From contig NZ_JAPDFT010000001.1 of the NCBI RefSeq assembly GCF_025949665.1, forward strand, positions 1,984,001 through 2,048,000: 64,000 nt of DNA, read 5' to 3'. Shown here piece after piece: positions 27,447 to 36,478 of the stretch; position 1 is the stretch's first letter; each line of letters opens with the position of its first letter. A program made the translations under genes and the position numbers. A model generated the notes under the pieces. That model made no database searches. It saw only the letters and a program-made list of their open reading frames with translations, and had not been told where the DNA came from. Source of the stretch: Chryseobacterium viscerum. GTDB lineage: Bacteria > Bacteroidota > Bacteroidia > Flavobacteriales > Weeksellaceae.

Positions 27447-28997
27447 TTATAAATCAAATTTAATTCCTTGTGCTAAAGGAAGTTGAGCAGTATAATTTAT
27501 AGTATTGGTTTGTCTTCTCATATAGTACTTCCAAGCGTCTGATCCGGACTCTCTTCCTCCTCCGGTTTCTTTTTCACCACCGAAAGCTCCACCAATTTCA
27601 GCACCGGAAGTTCCGATATTTACATTGGCAATACCACAGTCTGAACCTGCGTGAGAAAGGAATAATTCTGCTTCTCTTAAGTTCTGGGTCATGATTGCAG
27701 AAGATAATCCTTGTGGAACATCATTCTGAATAGCAATAGCTTCTTCCAGTGTTTTGTATTTAATCAGATATAAGATCGGTGCAAATGTTTCATGCTGAAC
27801 AATCTCATAAGAGTTTTTCACTTCTGCAACGCAAGGTTTCACATAGCATCCGGATTCGTACTCTTTTCCATTTAAAACTCCGCCTTCAACAACGAATTTA
27901 CCACCTTCTTTTTTACATTTCTTAATGGCTTCTTCGTATTGGTTTACAGCGTCAGTATCAATCAGAGGACCTACATGGTTATTTTCATCCAATGGATTTC
28001 CGATTTTCAGCTGCCCGTAAGCTTTTGTCAATCTTGTTTTCACTTCATTGTATACACTTTCGTGAATGATAAGTCTTCTTGTAGAAGTACATCTCTGACC
28101 TGCAGTTCCTACAGCTCCAAAAACAGCTCCGATGATCGACATGTCGATATCAGCTTCTTTCGTAATGATAATAGCATTGTTTCCACCTAATTCAAGGATA
28201 GATTTCCCGAATCTTTCTGCTACTTTAGAAGAAACCATTCTTCCTACTCTTGTAGATCCTGTGAAAGATACAAGCGCAACTTTTTTATCATCTACCAGTT
28301 TCTGTCCGATTTCGTGGTCTGAAACCAATACACTTGAAACTCCTTCAGGAAGGTTATTTTCCTTTATAACCTCCATCATGATATTCTGGCATGCAATAGC
28401 ACAAAGCGGTGTTTTTTCAGATGGCTTCCAGATGGTAACGTTACCACAGATCCAGGCCAATGCTGTATTCCATGACCATACGGCTACCGGGAAGTTGAAT
28501 GCAGTAATGATTCCTACTACTCCCAGCGGATGATACTGTTCGTACATTCTGTGCCCAGGTCTTTCAGAGTGCATGGTGTACCCCTGAAGTTGTCTTGAAA
28601 GTCCTACAGCGAAGTCACAGATATCAATCATCTCCTGAACTTCTCCAAGTCCTTCCTGTAATGATTTACCCATTTCGTAGGAAACAAGCTTACCAAGATC
28701 TTCTTTATATTCTCTTAATTTTAAGCCCAGCTGTCTTACGATCTCACCTCTTTTGGGAGCCGGGATCAGCCTAAATTCCTGAAACGCCTTTTGAGCAGTT
28801 TCAATTACTTTGTCATAATCACTTTCTCCGGAAGTTTTTACTTTAGCGATCAACTTTCCGTCCACAGGAGAAATGCTTTCTATCACTTTTCCTGAAGCGA
28901 AATATTTTCCGCCCACTGAAGTCCCTTTGTTCTCTTCTTTAATACCAAGGTTTTTGAGTGTTTTTTCGATTCCGAAATCCTTTACTTTTTTTGACAT
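27447..28997 (-). CDS. pcd: 2-aminoadipate 6-semialdehyde dehydrogenase (ALDH7/antiquitin type)
   Basis: 516 residues of the aldehyde dehydrogenase family, closest in pattern to ALDH7A1 (antiquitin): [20 protein letters not shown], general base E269 in LELGGNNA, nucleophile C303 in GQRCTSTRR and N168 in AFNFP. It oxidises 2-aminoadipate 6-semialdehyde (or its cyclic form, piperideine-6-carboxylate) to 2-aminoadipate with NAD(P)+. This is the second step after LAT, encoded just downstream. The same gene pair, lat and pcd, is known from 'Flavobacterium' lutescens. Confidence 0.93.
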   Translation of the reverse strand: MSKKVKDFGIEKTLKNLGIKEENKGTSVGGKYFASGKVIESISPVDGKLIAKVKTSGESDYDKVIETAQKAFQEFRLIPAPKRGEIVRQLGLKLREYKEDLGKLVSYEMGKSLQEGLGEVQEMIDICDFAVGLSRQLQGYTMHSERPGHRMYEQYHPLGVVGIITAFNFPVAVWSWNTALAWICGNVTIWKPSEKTPLCAIACQNIMMEVIKENNLPEGVSSVLVSDHEIGQKLVDDKKVALVSFTGSTRVGRMVSSKVAERFGKSILELGGNNAIIITKEADIDMSIIGAVFGAVGTAGQRCTSTRRLIIHESVYNEVKTRLTKAYGQLKIGNPLDENNHVGPLIDTDAVNQYEEAIKKCKKEGGKFVVEGGVLNGKEYESGCYVKPCVAEVKNSYEIVQHETFAPILYLIKYKTLEEAIAIQNDVPQGLSSAIMTQNLREAELFLSHAGSDCGIANVNIGTSGAEIGGAFGGEKETGGGRESGSDAWKYYMRRQTNTINYTAQLPLAQGIKFDL

Positions 28998-29076
28998 AAA
29001 ATCTTACTTTTCGTTCTCTCTAAAGATAAAAATATTATGCGAACCTCAAAACTTTAATTTTTAATGTGTTTTTTAT

Positions 29077-29106
29077 TTGGACTAATTATAAACATGCTTA
29101 TCTTTG
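29077..29106 (+). promoter_or_regulatory. Flavobacterial promoter of the 49-residue gene
   Basis: TTG at 29077-29079, 19-bp spacer, then TATCTTTG at 29099-29106, an exact match to TTG-N17-23-TAnnTTTG. It lies 27 bp before the ATG at 29134. Confidence 0.75.
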
Positions 29107-29133
29107 CAGGGTAATCATTTTGATAATCACCAA

Positions 29134-29283
29134 ATGGAAAATTCACAAGAAAATAACTCAAAGCTTAAGAAGTGGTTCAAGCGTGTGGGATGGGCAGGAC
29201 TTGCTTTCTTTACCATTAAAGGCTTGATTTGGCTCGTCATATTCTACGTTGGAGCAGATAGTCTTCAAAGTTGTATAAAATAA
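29134..29283 (+). CDS. Small single-span membrane protein, 49 residues
   Basis: The short frame begins MENSQENNSKLKKWFKRVGW and has one hydrophobic helix (AGLAFFTIKGLIWLVIFYVGA, about 21-41), ending DSLQSCIK. It is bracketed by a consensus promoter 27 bp upstream and a strong terminator starting at its stop codon, which makes it a convincing monocistronic gene. The basic N-terminus before the helix suggests an N-in orientation. I do not recognise a family. Such short proteins are easily missed by annotation. Confidence 0.75.
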   Translation: MENSQENNSKLKKWFKRVGWAGLAFFTIKGLIWLVIFYVGADSLQSCIK

Positions 29284-29315
29284 AAAGCAGAGAAAATTTC
29301 TCTGCTTTCTTTTTG
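29284..29315 (+). terminator. Intrinsic terminator of the 49-residue gene
   Basis: Stem AAAGCAGAGAAA/TTTCTCTGCTTT with an almost closed loop, followed by CTTTTT. Confidence 0.88.
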
Positions 29316-29471
29316 GTATAAGGTGAATTGAATTATTATTTATTTATTGAAAAGCTAAAAAAAGAATCCTTTTTTATATTTTCTGTAATTTAAAAAAGAG
29401 AAGAAGTACTATCTTTTCACAGCTCTGTTCCCTGAAAAGAACATTTACACTCCTCGAATCATATTTTTAAA

Positions 29472-29660
29472 CTACTCTTTCTTCTTCCTCCCAGCATTAA
29501 CCAGGCTTTCATGCAGCAGATATTCAATCTGCCCGTTCACACTTCTGAATTCATCGCCTGCCCATTTTTCAAGGAGTTTATAAGTAGACTCGTCTATCCT
29601 TATCACAAAAGACTTTTTGCTTTTATTTTCTGAAGAGTTTTGAGCTTTTTCCGATTTCAT
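29472..29660 (-). CDS. Arc-like ribbon-helix-helix protein
   Basis: 62 residues. A charged N-terminus is followed by KSFVIRIDESTYKLLEKWAGDEFRSVNGQIEYLLHESLV, the beta-strand and two helices of an Arc/MetJ-type ribbon-helix-helix DNA-binding domain. It is dimeric by family. It lies 84 bp after the SPFH gene on the same strand and is probably in the same operon. It could be an autoregulator or act elsewhere. No toxin partner is next to it, so an antitoxin role is unsupported. Confidence 0.8.
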   Translation of the reverse strand: MKSEKAQNSSENKSKKSFVIRIDESTYKLLEKWAGDEFRSVNGQIEYLLHESLVNAGRKKKE

Positions 29661-29744
29661 TTTCTAAAATTCTCTAACATTATTTCTGATTATTTTAGTA
29701 TAGATAGGATCTGTACTAAAATCTGACTGTTAATCTTTCACTTC

Positions 29745-30611
29745 TTAATTATAAAGCGTTCCTGCATTTAATATTGGAGTCGCAGCTTTTTCACCACAAA
29801 GAACCACCATTAAATTGCTTACCATTGCAGCTTTCCTTTCATCATCAAGCTCAACAATATTGTCTTCTGAAAGTTTTTTCAAGGCAAGGTCTACCATTCC
29901 TACTGCTCCTTCTACAATCTTGGTTCTTGCCGCCACAATAGCTGTAGCCTGCTGTCTCTGAAGCATTGCTCCAGCAATTTCCGAAGCATAAGCCAGATGT
30001 GAAATCCTTGCCTCCTGAATCACAATTCCTGCTTTGGAAAGACGGTCTGTAAGTTCCTGCTCCAAAATAGAATTGATTTTATCTCCTCCTTCTCTCAGTG
30101 TAATTGGAGCATGATCATCTTCTAAATTATCATAAGGAAAGCTCATAGCCAAATGACGTACCGCTGCTTCACTCTGCATCTTTACAAAGTCCGAATAACG
30201 TTCTACATCAAAAGCGGCTTTGTAAGTATCTCCCACTTTCCATACGATGACAACCGCAATTTCAATAGGGTTTCCCATTTTATCATTCACTTTCAAAGTC
30301 TGTCCTTGTAAATTCTCAGAACGCAAAGACATTTTCTGTGACGAATACAAAGGATTGATAAAGAATAATCCGTTCTCTTTTACACTCCCAACATATTTTC
30401 CAAAAAAGTTTAACACCCTTGAGTGATTAGGCTGAATGATCATTAATCCTTTCAGAAAAAAGCAGGAAGTAAGGAAACAAAGCATAGATATAACCACATA
30501 AGCGATACTTTGATCTACTCCGCTAACAAAGAAGTATACTGCTGCAACAAACAAGGCCAGGCAAATGACCAATGTAAGATAACCCGACATGGGTTTTAAT
30601 GTTTTTTCCAT
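29745..30611 (-). CDS. SPFH (band 7/stomatin-like) membrane protein
   Basis: 288 residues. Two N-terminal membrane helices (about 10-30 and 35-56) precede an SPFH domain (NHSRVLNFFGKYVGSV, then VIVWKVGDTYKAAFDVERY). A helical C-terminal part has the GAMLQRQQATAIVAARTKIVEGAVGMV segment. SPFH proteins form ring-shaped membrane scaffolds that often control proteases or membrane microdomains. It is followed by the ribbon-helix-helix gene. No NfeD or FtsH gene is adjacent, so the partner is unknown. Confidence 0.9.
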   Translation of the reverse strand: MEKTLKPMSGYLTLVICLALFVAAVYFFVSGVDQSIAYVVISMLCFLTSCFFLKGLMIIQPNHSRVLNFFGKYVGSVKENGLFFINPLYSSQKMSLRSENLQGQTLKVNDKMGNPIEIAVVIVWKVGDTYKAAFDVERYSDFVKMQSEAAVRHLAMSFPYDNLEDDHAPITLREGGDKINSILEQELTDRLSKAGIVIQEARISHLAYASEIAGAMLQRQQATAIVAARTKIVEGAVGMVDLALKKLSEDNIVELDDERKAAMVSNLMVVLCGEKAATPILNAGTLYN

Positions 30612-31062
30612 AATTGAATTTTAATTTGATATTATTTTGATATCATAAAGATGATGATAATTTTTGAATTATGAATGATGAATTTTGTTTTTTTGAGGTG
30701 CGAGTTTCGGGGTTCAGGGTTACGAGCTTCGGGATATAGGATTCGAGTATTTTAGCTAACGCAAAGTTCGCGAGGTTAATTCATTAGGATGTATTTTATT
30801 TTGTTCGCAAAGCCACTTCGTTTAGCTAAGATCACTAGTTTCTTTGCTGAGTGAAACGCCTTTGCGAACGGCAACTCATCACCAAAATCATTGCGAACCT
30901 AAAAAAAACAAGTTCTTTACATTTTACAAAACTTCTATCTTAACTAAAATGTTTTCTTCTCTTGCTGAGTAAAACATCTTTGCGAACGATAACTCATCAC
31001 AATATACATCATTGCGAACGTAGCGTTAAAACAACTCATCCCCAATCCAGCAACAATAGAGA
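30612..31062 (-). repeat. Gene-free region with gcgaac/cgcaaag repeats
   Basis: About 450 bp without a gene. (i) 30697-30746 holds several degenerate CGAG/TTCGGG words. (ii) 30753-30773 and 30805-30828 form an imperfect inverted repeat TAGCTAA...CGCGA/TCGC...TTAGCTA. (iii) 30839-30898 and 30957-31019 are imperfect direct repeats sharing CTTGCTGAGT-type, TTTGCGAACG, AACTCATCAC and ATTGCGAAC words in the same order. They resemble, but are not the same as, the repeat at 35330-35460. Confidence 0.6.
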
Positions 31063-31096
31063 TAAAAAAATCCCGGAAAATGAATTCCGGGATTTT
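31063..31096 (-). terminator. Intrinsic terminator of ccsBA
   Basis: 12-bp stem AAAATCCCGGAA/TTCCGGGATTTT with a 6-nt loop and a T-run on the minus strand, 20 bp after the ccsBA stop. Confidence 0.9.
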
Positions 31097-31115
31097 AATT
31101 GATATATTCAAAAAT

Positions 31116-34100
31116 CTATTTCTTCGTTAAGGCTTTAAACTTGAAATAAGAAACAGCTGATAAAAGAATCATTGTGCCTATTCCGATGTATACCCAAGCC
31201 GGCACTGGTACAGGATCTCCTGCTGCATAGGAGTGAAGTCCGCTTAAGTAATAGTTTACCCCAAAATAAGTCATTACCATTGAGCAGAACGCAAACATGG
31301 TTGCTATATGGAATGCCCATCTGCTTCTCAATCCTGGCACTAATCTCATGTGCAATACAAAGGCATATACCATAATGGAAATGAACGCCCATGTTTCTTT
31401 CGGGTCCCAGCTCCAGTATCTACCCCATGATTCATTTGCCCAGATTCCTCCCAAGAAGTTTCCTACCGTTAATGCAAACAATCCGATAGTTAATGACATT
31501 TCAGAAACAATTACCAGTTCTTTCAATGTAGTATCGTGGTGAATTTTATACGTTTCTTTATTGGATATAATATAGAATACTAATGAGATTACAGCGATGA
31601 TCATCGACAGGGCGAAGAATCCGTAACTGGATGTAATAATGGCTACGTGAACAATTAACCAATAAGACTTCAGTACCGGAACCAGCGGTGTGATCTGTGG
31701 ATCAAGAGCAGAACCTCCGTGCGCAAATCCCATCATAATAACAGCTACCATAAATCCGGCTGCAGGAATCAATGCATTGGAGTTTCTATATAATAATAAA
31801 CCTGCCGTAATACCTACCCAGGAGATGAAGATAATAGCTTCATACCCGTTACTCCATGGTGCGTGTCCTGAAATATACCATCTTGCAACAAGGCCTAAGA
31901 AATGACATAGATATCCTACTAAACCAACTGCAATGATTACTTTAATGATTTTATTTAAAACTTTGCTGGATTTAAACAGCTCAACAAATCCTAAGATTAA
32001 AAGAAGCCCTCCGATAAGAGTATAGAAAATCAATAATTTAAAGTTAATATCTGCTTTATTCATGAAAACCTCAAGATCAACTTTAGATTTAGCAGGAACT
32101 ACTGCCTTACCCCATTTCTGCTGGTATTCTGAAAGCTTCGCCAATTCTGTATCTGCTTTGCTCCAGTCTCCGGTTTTTTGTGCGGTAAGCGCTTCAGCAA
32201 AATAAGGTCCCATCACCTGCTGGGATTCCATGTCCGGCTCGAATTTTTGATCTAACCATGAATGCCATGTATGGTTGGCATCATTTTTTACAGGAACAAT
32301 TCTCATAAACTGGCCGCTGAAAAACTCATTGAAGATCTGCACTCTTTCGTTTACAGCAATTACTTCCTTATCGTAGTTTGTTTGTTCAGCTGGTTTTTTA
32401 CGGAATGCAGTATTATAATCATGTTCTAAAATATAGGTTAGATTACCATTGGCATCTGCGGGGAAAAGGTTCATCAGTGAAGTATATCCATCTTCATCTG
32501 CCTTTGTTTTATTTTTCAGTTCGTCCCCTCCTTTCGTTCCTACTTTAATCATAGGAACCATAGTCCAGCTTGGGGTATCTGTATTGATTGAAAGGAACCA
32601 TTGGTTAGCAGTCAGATACTTTCCGTCTGTTCCTTTGAATTTATCTTTCTTGTATAGTTTTCTTAAAACATCCAATGCTTCAGTATTGATAGGAACAATT
32701 CTTCCCTCAAAACTTTGCACCAAAAGGTATCCGAATTTTTCTGCATGCTCTTCACTGATTTTGTTTCTTGCAATGATTTCATCCGGAGATATAGATCTCA
32801 TTTTACCCATCGGTGTAGCCAGAGAATTCTGTTTTGGGGCAGCACCATCAAGAGGCTGGGCAGATGGAGCCGGAGCGTGAGAATGATTGTCTCCTTCCAC
32901 ATGAATATGTTCTCTGCTTCCGTCAGTAGTTCCATGAGTTTCAATCTTCTGTGCATTTAAACCTAAGCTTAAGAACACTAAAAGTATTGTTGCTGCTTTT
33001 GTTTTCTTCTTGTTTGCATCAGTCAGCATTTTATTTAATTTCCAGAAGTGAGTTCCTTTCCAGAAGAAGATCACAAACATTCCGAAGAATAAAAGTCCAT
33101 ATCCGATATAAGAAATCAAAGTTCCCCAATAATCATGGTTTACAGAAAGAACTGTTCCCATTCTGTCCGGATCAAAACTTGACTGGAAAAAACGGTATCC
33201 TTTATGGTTAAGAACGTGGTTCATATAGATTTTATAAGGAGTTTCTTTGCCTTCGTCAATGATTTTCACATGACTTTCATAAGCACTTGGAGATGAACTT
33301 CCAGGATAAGTTTCCATCACGAAGTCATCCAGTTTCAGGGCGAAAGGAGTATTGTATACTTTAGGTCCGAATCCTACCATAATATTTAATCCATCCATAG
33401 TAACCTGTTTGTAGGCATTAGGATTTCCTTTTTCAACAGAAAGATCTACCAACTGTTTTGTTTTTGGGCCCTGAAGCTCAACCTGAAGCATATCCGGAAC
33501 ATTCGCATCTTTCTTTCTGTCACCTTCAATTGCCATCAGTCTTCCTTTTTTAAGACCTTCAGGAACTACAAGCTTCAGCTCGTTGATTGTATATAAACTT
33601 CTCAATGCCAAAGGCTGGAATTCATCTTTCACGGTACTTCCGGTTGCCTGAGTAGCCATGGTCATATAGCTTGCATCTACAGGTGTTTTGATGAATAATT
33701 TTCCTCCTTCATTTTTGAATTCAACCGCTCCTTCAATAGCTCTGTTGAATGTCACCAAAGTTCCGTTGATTGATTTTGTTTCACCCGGTTTGATGTAAAT
33801 ATTTTGTCTTCCAGTGTTTCCGGTAGACACCAAATGAAGATACTCGGCACCGTTTGGTTCAGCTACAAGACTGTCTTTTTTTCTTTGAATGTATTCCTTG
33901 GCAAAGACTTTCACTTCTTTTCCGTGGAAGTCATAGGTTGCTTTGAAATCTTTATTCAATGGAGACATCAGATAAGGAACATCCTGATAATTAAGAACAT
34001 CACCTTTTTCTTCGATCTGGATTTTAAAGAAATTTTTATCCGTTACGATTTCGTTTGAAGTTTCACCTTCTCTGATGTGCATGGTTCCTTCAAAACTGAT

Positions 34101-34391
34101 GTATCTTGTGATGGCACCTCCGATAAAAATAAAAATAAAGGCAAGGTGAAACACAAGAACCGGCCATTTCTCCCTTTTCCATAGTCTGTATCTTCCGATA
34201 TTTCCTATGAAATTAAGAATGAGCAGGACCATGATCAGTTCGAACCACTTGGCCTCATAAATTAGTGCTTTTGCTGTAGGAGTTCCGTAGTCGTTTTCTA
34301 AGAACGTTGCATAAGCCATCGCAAATGCGTACACCAGCAGCAATACAGCCATTGTCCTGGTTGAGATAAGAATATCTTGGAGCTTCTTCAT
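31116..34391 (-). CDS. ccsBA: Cytochrome c assembly protein, ResB/CcsB-CcsA fusion
   Basis: 1091 residues. The N-terminal ResB/CcsB half has membrane helices at about 12-28, 50-65 and 78-97, a large periplasmic domain (about 100-420) and another helix near 428-448. A middle periplasmic part contains a His-rich segment (THGTTDGSREHIHVEGDNHSH). The C-terminal CcsA half (about 775-1091) has multiple helices and the haem-handling WWD-type motif WGRYWSWDPKETWA. It exports haem and ligates it to apocytochrome c (System II). The fused gene is typical of Bacteroidota. It stands alone with its own terminator. Confidence 0.94.
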   Translation of the reverse strand: MKKLQDILISTRTMAVLLLVYAFAMAYATFLENDYGTPTAKALIYEAKWFELIMVLLILNFIGNIGRYRLWKREKWPVLVFHLAFIFIFIGGAITRYISFEGTMHIREGETSNEIVTDKNFFKIQIEEKGDVLNYQDVPYLMSPLNKDFKATYDFHGKEVKVFAKEYIQRKKDSLVAEPNGAEYLHLVSTGNTGRQNIYIKPGETKSINGTLVTFNRAIEGAVEFKNEGGKLFIKTPVDASYMTMATQATGSTVKDEFQPLALRSLYTINELKLVVPEGLKKGRLMAIEGDRKKDANVPDMLQVELQGPKTKQLVDLSVEKGNPNAYKQVTMDGLNIMVGFGPKVYNTPFALKLDDFVMETYPGSSSPSAYESHVKIIDEGKETPYKIYMNHVLNHKGYRFFQSSFDPDRMGTVLSVNHDYWGTLISYIGYGLLFFGMFVIFFWKGTHFWKLNKMLTDANKKKTKAATILLVFLSLGLNAQKIETHGTTDGSREHIHVEGDNHSHAPAPSAQPLDGAAPKQNSLATPMGKMRSISPDEIIARNKISEEHAEKFGYLLVQSFEGRIVPINTEALDVLRKLYKKDKFKGTDGKYLTANQWFLSINTDTPSWTMVPMIKVGTKGGDELKNKTKADEDGYTSLMNLFPADANGNLTYILEHDYNTAFRKKPAEQTNYDKEVIAVNERVQIFNEFFSGQFMRIVPVKNDANHTWHSWLDQKFEPDMESQQVMGPYFAEALTAQKTGDWSKADTELAKLSEYQQKWGKAVVPAKSKVDLEVFMNKADINFKLLIFYTLIGGLLLILGFVELFKSSKVLNKIIKVIIAVGLVGYLCHFLGLVARWYISGHAPWSNGYEAIIFISWVGITAGLLLYRNSNALIPAAGFMVAVIMMGFAHGGSALDPQITPLVPVLKSYWLIVHVAIITSSYGFFALSMIIAVISLVFYIISNKETYKIHHDTTLKELVIVSEMSLTIGLFALTVGNFLGGIWANESWGRYWSWDPKETWAFISIMVYAFVLHMRLVPGLRSRWAFHIATMFAFCSMVMTYFGVNYYLSGLHSYAAGDPVPVPAWVYIGIGTMILLSAVSYFKFKALTKK

Positions 34392-34655
34392 GATTTATTG
34401 TACTTGACATGCAAAAATAAGCATGATAAACCATAAAGAGCTTAAAAAAAGCTGTTTTTTGTCACTTTGGCCTCTGTTTTGCTTATTTTGAAACATTCTT
34501 AATAAGCCCGAAAGTATTAGGAAAAATTCAATTCCTAAAACCGAAAAAATATAGATTCATAATACCTATATTCGTGATTGAAGACTTCTATTTATATGTT
34601 CGGAAAACTTTCAAAAACAGTCCATATTCTGAATTATTCCGAAAGTATTTTTAAA

Positions 34656-35234
34656 TTATTTTTCAAATATTTTCTTCCTGATTTTACTTAGAAATTCATG
34701 GGTAATCCCCAAGTAAGAAGCAACCTGCTGCTGAGTAATTCTCTGTTCTAATCCGGGGTATTTTTCAAGAAATTCAAGATATCTCTTATCTGCCGTTTTA
34801 CCCGTTAAGGAAAGAATTCTTCTTTGCAGTGCTACCGAATACTTCTGGTTCATTATCCTGAAAAGTTTTTCTATCTGAGGCATGGTCTCATACAAATATT
34901 CTTTGTCTTTTTTGGAAATCATCAATACTTCACTGTCTTCAAGGGCTTCAATATTCAGAATACTCGGAACATTATTGATAAGACTGTCAATATCCGTGAT
35001 CCACCATTCTTCTACTGCGAAATACAGGGTTTGTTCAAATCCGTTTTCGTTCAGGTAATAGATTTTGAAACAGCCACTCAGAACAAATCCTTCAAAAGCA
35101 CAATAGTCTCCTTCTTTGAGAGCAACGTCCTTCTTTTTAAACTTTTTGTATTCAAATAGCTTTACAAACTGTTTAAAATCCTCTCCTGAAAGGTGTATGT
35201 ATTGACTGATATTTTTAAGAAGTAAATCGAACAT
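34656..35234 (-). CDS. Crp/Fnr family transcriptional regulator
   Basis: About 192 residues. A cyclic-nucleotide-binding-like beta-roll (KDVALKEGDYCAFEGFVLSGCFKIYYLNENG) is followed by a dimerisation helix and a short winged helix ending QRITQQQVASYLGITHEFLSKIRKKIFEK. The Arg that contacts cAMP in Crp is not evident, so the effector is unknown. The longest frame begins at GTG 35276; ATG 35234 fits the domain better. It may be co-transcribed with the isochorismatase-family gene upstream, across 236 bp that contain a repeat. Confidence 0.88.
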   Translation of the reverse strand: MFDLLLKNISQYIHLSGEDFKQFVKLFEYKKFKKKDVALKEGDYCAFEGFVLSGCFKIYYLNENGFEQTLYFAVEEWWITDIDSLINNVPSILNIEALEDSEVLMISKKDKEYLYETMPQIEKLFRIMNQKYSVALQRRILSLTGKTADKRYLEFLEKYPGLEQRITQQQVASYLGITHEFLSKIRKKIFEK

Positions 35235-35329
35235 TGTTTTATTTAAGCAAAATAAAGGTATCAAAATTATTGACACCTTTATTGAATTAAGTTATGTTAA
35301 GTTATTTTACATAACACTTTTGTTCTTTA

Positions 35330-35460
35330 GATAAACGCAAAGGCGCGAAGGCTTATTATGCATTGTATTTATTTTAAGGCGCATGAATGTCGAAGATATT
35401 CAGCAAGGTGAACTGTTTTAAATTTCATCGGAGATAAAATCCTTAGCGTCTTTGCTTGCC
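35330..35460 (-). repeat. Dispersed cgcaaaggcgcgaag repeat, copy R1
   Basis: The ends are inverted repeats (ATAAACGCAAAGGCGCGAAGG and CCTTAGCGTCTTTGCTTGCC), with internal words TTTTAAGGCGCA, AGATATTCAGCAAG and ATCGGAGATAAAATC. The same words, in the same order, occur in reverse complement in copy R2 at 56640-56832, so this is a dispersed element without coding capacity. Confidence 0.75.
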
Positions 35461-35470
35461 CAGAATAATA

Positions 35471-36106
35471 TTATTTTAAAAATTCATGAGTATTTATTAC
35501 ACTGGCATAAAGATCTCCAAGAGCAGATATCCCCGCCAAGAAGGATCTTTGAACTTCTTCAGCCTTTATCACTTCCCCATCCAGTTCACGGTTTCTGGTT
35601 GCTGTAGCATCTCCAATAATTGTATTGGTAAATCCAAAATCAAAAGCCGCTCTGGTAGTTGCCTCTACACAAACATCTGTCATCATTCCTGTAATCACCA
35701 GGTTTTTGATTTTCTTTGACTGGAGATAGTTTATGAGATCTGTTTCCCTGAAACTGTTAGGAAAATGTTTGGTAATTACTTTTTCATCATCTTTCGGTGA
35801 AACCAGATGGTTGATTTTAACACCATCTGTATCCGGAAGAAAAAAAGTAGCCCCTTCATTGGTTGAGATATGTTTGACATGAATGACAGGAAGATTACTG
35901 CTCCTGAAATACTCTAAAATTCTCCTGGTATTTTCTCCGGCTTGCTCAGCTTTTTCCAATGTCATTTTTCCTCCGGGGAAATAATCATTTTGTACGTCGA
36001 TAATTAATAATGCTGTGTTTTCCATTTTTTGTTTTTGTGCGTTCATTGTAATCAGTGAAATAAATATCAGACCTAAGGTCAGAATAGTTTTGAATCTGTT
36101 TTCCAT
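35471..36106 (-). CDS. Isochorismatase-family cysteine hydrolase, exported
   Basis: 211 residues. A signal peptide-like N-terminus (about 1-23, LILGLIFISLITMNAQ type) precedes a complete isochorismatase-like domain with the catalytic triad D37 (LLIIDVQNDYF), K113 (ITKHFPNSF) and C146 (MMTDVCVEAT). Such enzymes hydrolyse amides such as nicotinamide or biuret-like compounds, or isochorismate. Export is unusual, and an internal Met at 28 would give a cytoplasmic version of normal length. A 16-bp palindrome lies 47 bp upstream. The substrate is unknown. Confidence 0.88.
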   Translation of the reverse strand: MENRFKTILTLGLIFISLITMNAQKQKMENTALLIIDVQNDYFPGGKMTLEKAEQAGENTRRILEYFRSSNLPVIHVKHISTNEGATFFLPDTDGVKINHLVSPKDDEKVITKHFPNSFRETDLINYLQSKKIKNLVITGMMTDVCVEATTRAAFDFGFTNTIIGDATATRNRELDGEVIKAEEVQRSFLAGISALGDLYASVINTHEFLK

Positions 36107-36152
36107 GTGTAAAATTTCTGAGACAAAATTATAATGGTTTCCAATCCTGACC

Positions 36153-36168
36153 TTTGAACTAGTTCAAA
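36153..36168. promoter_or_regulatory. 16-bp palindromic operator candidate
   Basis: Perfect palindrome TTTGAACTAGTTCAAA centred 54 bp upstream of the isochorismatase-family start. The GAACTAGTTC core resembles sites used by HxlR-type or other dimeric repressors. The regulator is not identified in the window. Confidence 0.5.
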
Positions 36169-36478
36169 AAATACATTTGAGCTTAAATAATATCAACCAT
36201 AATTTTTAATATTATTATTTTTTTCATTTCTCTAAATTTAAATCAGAAATTTTATTATCTTATTTAAAGAAAAACAAATATGATTAGTTAATATAATTTA
36301 ACAGCATCAGATTTGCATAAACAAAAAAAATAGCCCTATTTTTATTTTATAATTGCGAACAATATTTTATAATCAAATTTTAAATAATCGTTGTAAAAAG
36401 TGGGATTTCCAAAATGTTTTTTGGAGAAAAAAGATTCTTTTAGTGTTGAAAAAACATTAAATTTGCGACATTGATATT
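36169..36478. other. Intergenic region upstream of ftsK, no gene seen
   Basis: 310 bp, about 80% AT. TAAATTTG at 36458-36465, 13 bp before the ftsK start, fits a -7 element, but no TTG lies at the usual distance. No short ORF or repeat was found. Confidence 0.45.

Noticed and set aside
28132-28533. 133-codon frame antisense to the aminoadipate semialdehyde dehydrogenase gene
   Set aside because: It is a shadow of the coding strand; the dehydrogenase is complete with its catalytic residues.
29472-30611. Toxin-antitoxin module based on the ribbon-helix-helix protein
   Set aside because: No RelE/ParE/PIN-type toxin is adjacent; the neighbour is an SPFH membrane protein.
30612-31062. CRISPR array
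   Set aside because: The direct repeats are only two, imperfect and about 60 bp long, without regular spacers or cas genes.
32449-32880. 143-codon Ser/Phe-rich frame antisense to ccsBA
   Set aside because: Composition is that of an antisense frame and it overlaps a conserved gene completely.
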